Part shown: positions 24,071 through 26,572 of the stretch, piece by piece | Position numbering within the stretch: the stretch's first letter is position 1 | How the letters are laid out: each line of letters opens with the position of its first letter | Assembly (NCBI RefSeq): GCF_001279585.1 | Contig: NZ_LGEC01000060.1 | Location: 1 to 26,572 of the forward strand | DNA: 26,572 nt | Direction: 5' to 3' | Origin: Nocardiopsis sp. NRRL B-16309 | GTDB lineage: Bacteria > Actinomycetota > Actinomycetes > Streptosporangiales > Streptosporangiaceae | The notes under the pieces: model-generated | The model's database searches: none | What the model saw: the letters and a program-made list of their open reading frames with translations, nothing else | What the model was told of the DNA's origin: nothing | Program-made: the position numbers and the translations under genes

Positions 24071-24916
24071 ATGGACGACAACGAGACGACGGTCCGGATC
24101 TGGCTGGACATCGCCTACGACGGCACGGACTTCTCCGGATGGGCGCGGCAGCCGACGCGCCGCACGGTCCAGGGGGAGCTGGAGTCGGGCCTGGCGAAGG
24201 TGCTGCGGCTGCCGGAGGTGGCGCTGACGTGCTCGGGGCGCACGGACGCGGGCGTGCACGCCCGGGGGCAGGCGGCGCACGCGGACGTCCCGCGGGGGAC
24301 ATGGGAGCGCGAGGGCGAGGCCCTGCTGCGCCGGCTGGCGGGGGTACTGCCCAAGGACGTGCGGGTGACCGGCGCGCGGGTGGCGCCGCCGGGGTTCGAC
24401 GCGCGCTTCTCGCCGCTGTACCGGCGCTACCTGTACCGGGTGAGCGACGCCCCGTACGGGGTGGACCCGCTGCTGCGGCGGGACGTGCTGTGGCACCGCC
24501 ACCCGGTGGACGTGGACCGGATGAACGAGGCGGCGGCGCGCCTGGTGGGTGAGCACGACTTCGCGGCCTTCTGCAAGAAGCGGGAGGGCGCCACGACCAT
24601 CCGGGAGCTGTTGCGCCTGGAGTGGGAGCGGGTGGACACCCACCTCGTGCACGGGACCATCCAGGCGGACGCGTTCTGCCACAACATGGTCCGCGCGCTC
24701 GTGGGAGCGCTGCTGGCGGTCGGGGACGGCCGACGCGGGCCGGAGTGGCCCGGACGGGTCCTGGGCGCCGCTGTGCGCGACTCGTCGGTCCACGTGGTGG
24801 GTCCCCAGGGGCTGAGCCTGGAGGAGGTGCGCTTCCCGCCCGCCGGGGAGATGGCCGAGCGGGCGCGGGCCACGCGCCGGGTCCGGGAGCTGCCGTGCCC
24901 GGGGCACGCGGGCTGA
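24071..24916 (+). CDS. truA: tRNA pseudouridine(38-40) synthase TruA
   Basis: TruA isomerises uridines 38-40 in the anticodon stem-loop of many tRNAs. The catalytic aspartate is Asp59 in CSGRTDAGVHA. Other family segments are IAYDGTDFSGWARQP at the N-terminus, FDARFSPLYRRYLYRV, HDFAAFCKK and FCHNMVRALVGALLAVG. I use ATG 24071 (281 residues); the frame runs back to 24014 into the terminator stem, so a longer start is unlikely. The Shine-Dalgarno is weak. It lies downstream of the rplQ terminator and has no obvious promoter of its own, so it may depend on read-through. It converges with the minus-strand gene 41 nt beyond its stop. Confidence 0.95.
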   Translation: MDDNETTVRIWLDIAYDGTDFSGWARQPTRRTVQGELESGLAKVLRLPEVALTCSGRTDAGVHARGQAAHADVPRGTWEREGEALLRRLAGVLPKDVRVTGARVAPPGFDARFSPLYRRYLYRVSDAPYGVDPLLRRDVLWHRHPVDVDRMNEAAARLVGEHDFAAFCKKREGATTIRELLRLEWERVDTHLVHGTIQADAFCHNMVRALVGALLAVGDGRRGPEWPGRVLGAAVRDSSVHVVGPQGLSLEEVRFPPAGEMAERARATRRVRELPCPGHAG

Positions 24917-24957
24917 CCCGCGGCGGCGGGGGCGGGAGGACGACGGGCGGGGTCCGG

Positions 24958-26572
24958 TCAGGCGCGGTCCTCGGTGAGCCGGGCGAAGGCCTCGTCGAGG
25001 AAGCCCTCGCCGATGTCGCGCAGGAGCGCGGCGTCCTCGCTCCCGCCCTCGGCCTCCTCCTCCGTGCCGTCGCTGTTCGCGGCCAGGGAGAACAGGACGT
25101 AGCGGCCCCACTGGCCGCTGCTGCCGTGGCCGCCGGAGTAGCCAAGGCGCTCGGTGGGCGTGCCCTCCTCGCCGGGCAGGCCGGCGAACCACTCGGCGGC
25201 GACCAGGTCCTGTGCGTCCATGGCGGCCGCGGCCTCGGTCTCGGTGGGCAGGGCGGCGACGCCGACCGTGACGGCGTGGTTCTCGTCCTCGCTGACGTAG
25301 GAGGCGCGGACGAGCTGGCGGCAGTCGTTGCCGGTCAGGGCCTCGCCGTAGGTGCCGTGGGTTCCCGCGGCGCAGTCCTCGGTGTCCTCGTCGACGACCC
25401 GGGTGAAGGTGCCCTGCCCCTCGATCTCGACGGTCTCCGGGAAGAGGGCGTCGGTGGTGAGGGCGCCGGGGTCGTCGGCCTCGTCGGCGACGGACGCGGC
25501 GTCGGCGGAGCCGCTGTCGCCGCCGGTGCCGCTGGCGAGGAGGAACGCGCCGCTGCCCGCGATCACCAGCAGGACCACGAAGCCCGCGATGACCAGGATC
25601 CGCGTGCGGTTGCCGCCGCCCCGGGGCGGGGCGCCGTCGTCATAGCCCGCGTAGTCGTCGTAGGGGTCGTCGTCCACGGCGGCGACGTCGAACTGGGCGG
25701 TGTCCGCGCCGGAGTCGGCGGGCATCTCGTCCCGGTACAGCGGCCGGTCGTCCCCCCGGCCGGGGGCCCGCGGGACGGCCTGGATGCTCTCGGTGGCGCC
25801 CATGGCGTCCGCGGGGAACACCGGCTCGGGCTCCGGGGGCCGCCCCATGCCGGGCTGTCCGCCCGTGGGGTAGGGGGAGGCGATCGGCACGGGGCCGTTC
25901 GGCGGGATCCCCGGCGCGGGCGGCTGGTGCCCCACGGCGGCCTGGCCGCCGGTGGCCGACGCCCCGGGGAACGGTCCCGGAGCCGCGGGCGGCTGCTGGG
26001 GGCCGTGGTGTCCGGGGAGCCCGTAGGGCGGTTGCCCGGGGGCGCCCTGTGGGTGTCCGTGCTGTCCCGGAGCCGCGTGGGGCTGCTGGGACCCGGAGGC
26101 CTGGCCGGGCTGGGGCCCCTGTGGACCGTGGGGCGGGAACGCCTGTGGGGTTCCTGGGGGGACGGCGGGTTGGCCGCCGGTGGGCGCCGCGCCGGGGAAC
26201 TGGTGTCCCGGGCCCGCGGGCCGCTGCGGCCCGGAGGGCTGACCCGGCTGGCCGTGGTCTCCGGGAGGTCCGAAAGGCTGCCCCGGTGCGCCGGTCTGCG
26301 GTCCAGGGGGTCCCTGTTGTCCGTGGGACGAGTAGGGCTGCTGCGTGCCCAGCGGTGCCTGGTGGCCGGGCTGTCCCGGGGCCGTGGGCGGCTGCTGTGG
26401 TCCGGAGGGGACGGCGGGCTGGCCGCCGGTCGGGACCGCGCCGGGGAACTGCTGTCCCGGTGCACCGTGGGGCTGCTGTGGTCCGGAGGGGACGGCGGGC
26501 TGGCCGCCGGTCGGGGCCGCGCCGGGGAACTGCTGTCCGGGTGTGCCCGTCTGGGGTCCGTGCGGGCCCTGC
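24958..26572 (-). CDS. Pro/Gln/Gly-rich single-pass membrane protein (5' end outside window)
   Basis: No stop codon occurs in this minus-strand frame from the right edge to the TGA at 24958-24960, and the repeat pattern runs unbroken across the GTG at 25935, so the gene enters from outside. The visible N-terminal part is over 200 residues of Pro-Gly-Gln-His low complexity with repeats of the type PGQQFPGAAPTGGQPAVPSG. Then come an acidic linker (DDDPYDDYAGYDDGAPP), basic GGGNRTR, one membrane helix (nt about 25599-25534) and an outer domain of about 190 residues. The outer domain has two cysteines 17 apart (EDCAAG ... NDCRQL), probably a disulfide, and an acidic C-terminus. I do not recognise the outer domain. 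Topology, cytoplasmic N-terminus and external C-terminus, is inferred from charge. Confidence 0.8.
   Translation of the reverse strand, partial: QGPHGPQTGTPGQQFPGAAPTGGQPAVPSGPQQPHGAPGQQFPGAVPTGGQPAVPSGPQQPPTAPGQPGHQAPLGTQQPYSSHGQQGPPGPQTGAPGQPFGPPGDHGQPGQPSGPQRPAGPGHQFPGAAPTGGQPAVPPGTPQAFPPHGPQGPQPGQASGSQQPHAAPGQHGHPQGAPGQPPYGLPGHHGPQQPPAAPGPFPGASATGGQAAVGHQPPAPGIPPNGPVPIASPYPTGGQPGMGRPPEPEPVFPADAMGATESIQAVPRAPGRGDDRPLYRDEMPADSGADTAQFDVAAVDDDPYDDYAGYDDGAPPRGGGNRTRILVIAGFVVLLVIAGSGAFLLASGTGGDSGSADAASVADEADDPGALTTDALFPETVEIEGQGTFTRVVDEDTEDCAAGTHGTYGEALTGNDCRQLVRASYVSEDENHAVTVGVAALPTETEAAAAMDAQDLVAAEWFAGLPGEEGTPTERLGYSGGHGSSGQWGRYVLFSLAANSDGTEEEAEGGSEDAALLRDIGEGFLDEAFARLTEDRA
26161..26572 (-). 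repeat. 81-bp tandem coding repeat in the Pro/Gln/Gly-rich region
   Basis: The unit beginning TGGTCCGGAGGGGACGGCGG (plus-strand reading) occurs at 26398 and again at 26479, an 81-bp (27-codon) period with near-identical DNA. A diverged copy of the same block (GACGGCGGGTTGGCCGCCGG) is at 26161. The array runs off the window, so copy number is unknown. Confidence 0.8.

Overview
The window is 26.6 kb of GC-rich DNA dominated by the str, S10, spc and alpha ribosomal-protein gene clusters of an actinobacterium. Three things point to Actinobacteria: very high G+C at third codon positions, close agreement of RpoA, IF1, S8 and L22 with remembered Streptomyces-type sequences, and the order secY-adk-map-infA-rpmJ-rpsM-rpsK-rpoA-rplQ-truA with no rpsD. 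A member of the Streptosporangiales/Nocardiopsis side of the phylum is my guess; no sequence comparison was run.

Layout. At 3-1886 is the 3' part of a long, acidic, repeat-rich protein ending in a two-helix DUF4190-like membrane domain; it continues past the left edge. It is followed at once by terminator-like hairpins. A strong housekeeping-type promoter (2227-2255) and a leader of about 275 nt precede rpsL-rpsG-fusA-tuf, closed by two back-to-back hairpins after tuf. From 7063 runs rpsJ-rplC-rplD-rplW-rplB-rpsS-rplV-rpsC-rplP-rpmC-rpsQ. A 17-bp hairpin separates this from rplN-rplX-rplE-rpsZ, a structured 283-nt gap, and then rpsH-rplF-rplR-rpsE-rpmD-rplO. After another terminator-like region come secY-adk-map, tightly coupled, and a DUF1707/2TM membrane protein that is an extra gene relative to the Streptomyces order I recall. 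Then follow infA-rpmJ, rpsM-rpsK, rpoA-rplQ and truA. On the minus strand at the right edge (24958-26572) is the 3' part of a second disordered membrane protein, Pro/Gln/Gly-rich and single-pass.

Together the central genes supply ribosomal proteins, the elongation factors EF-Tu and EF-G, initiation factor IF1, the SecY channel that receives secreted and membrane nascent chains, methionine aminopeptidase that trims them, adenylate kinase, the RNA polymerase alpha subunit and a tRNA pseudouridine synthase. Most junctions are 1-4 nt overlaps or gaps under 20 nt, implying polycistronic transcription and translational coupling.

I see no mobile element, CRISPR array, tRNA, rRNA, phage or defence system, and no convincing new multi-gene system. 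What is worth a second look lies between the genes: a recurring pattern of tandem GC hairpins without U-tracts, a 27-bp palindrome upstream of secY, a 15-codon ORF whose stop overlaps the rpsE start, and the two repeat-built membrane proteins at the edges.
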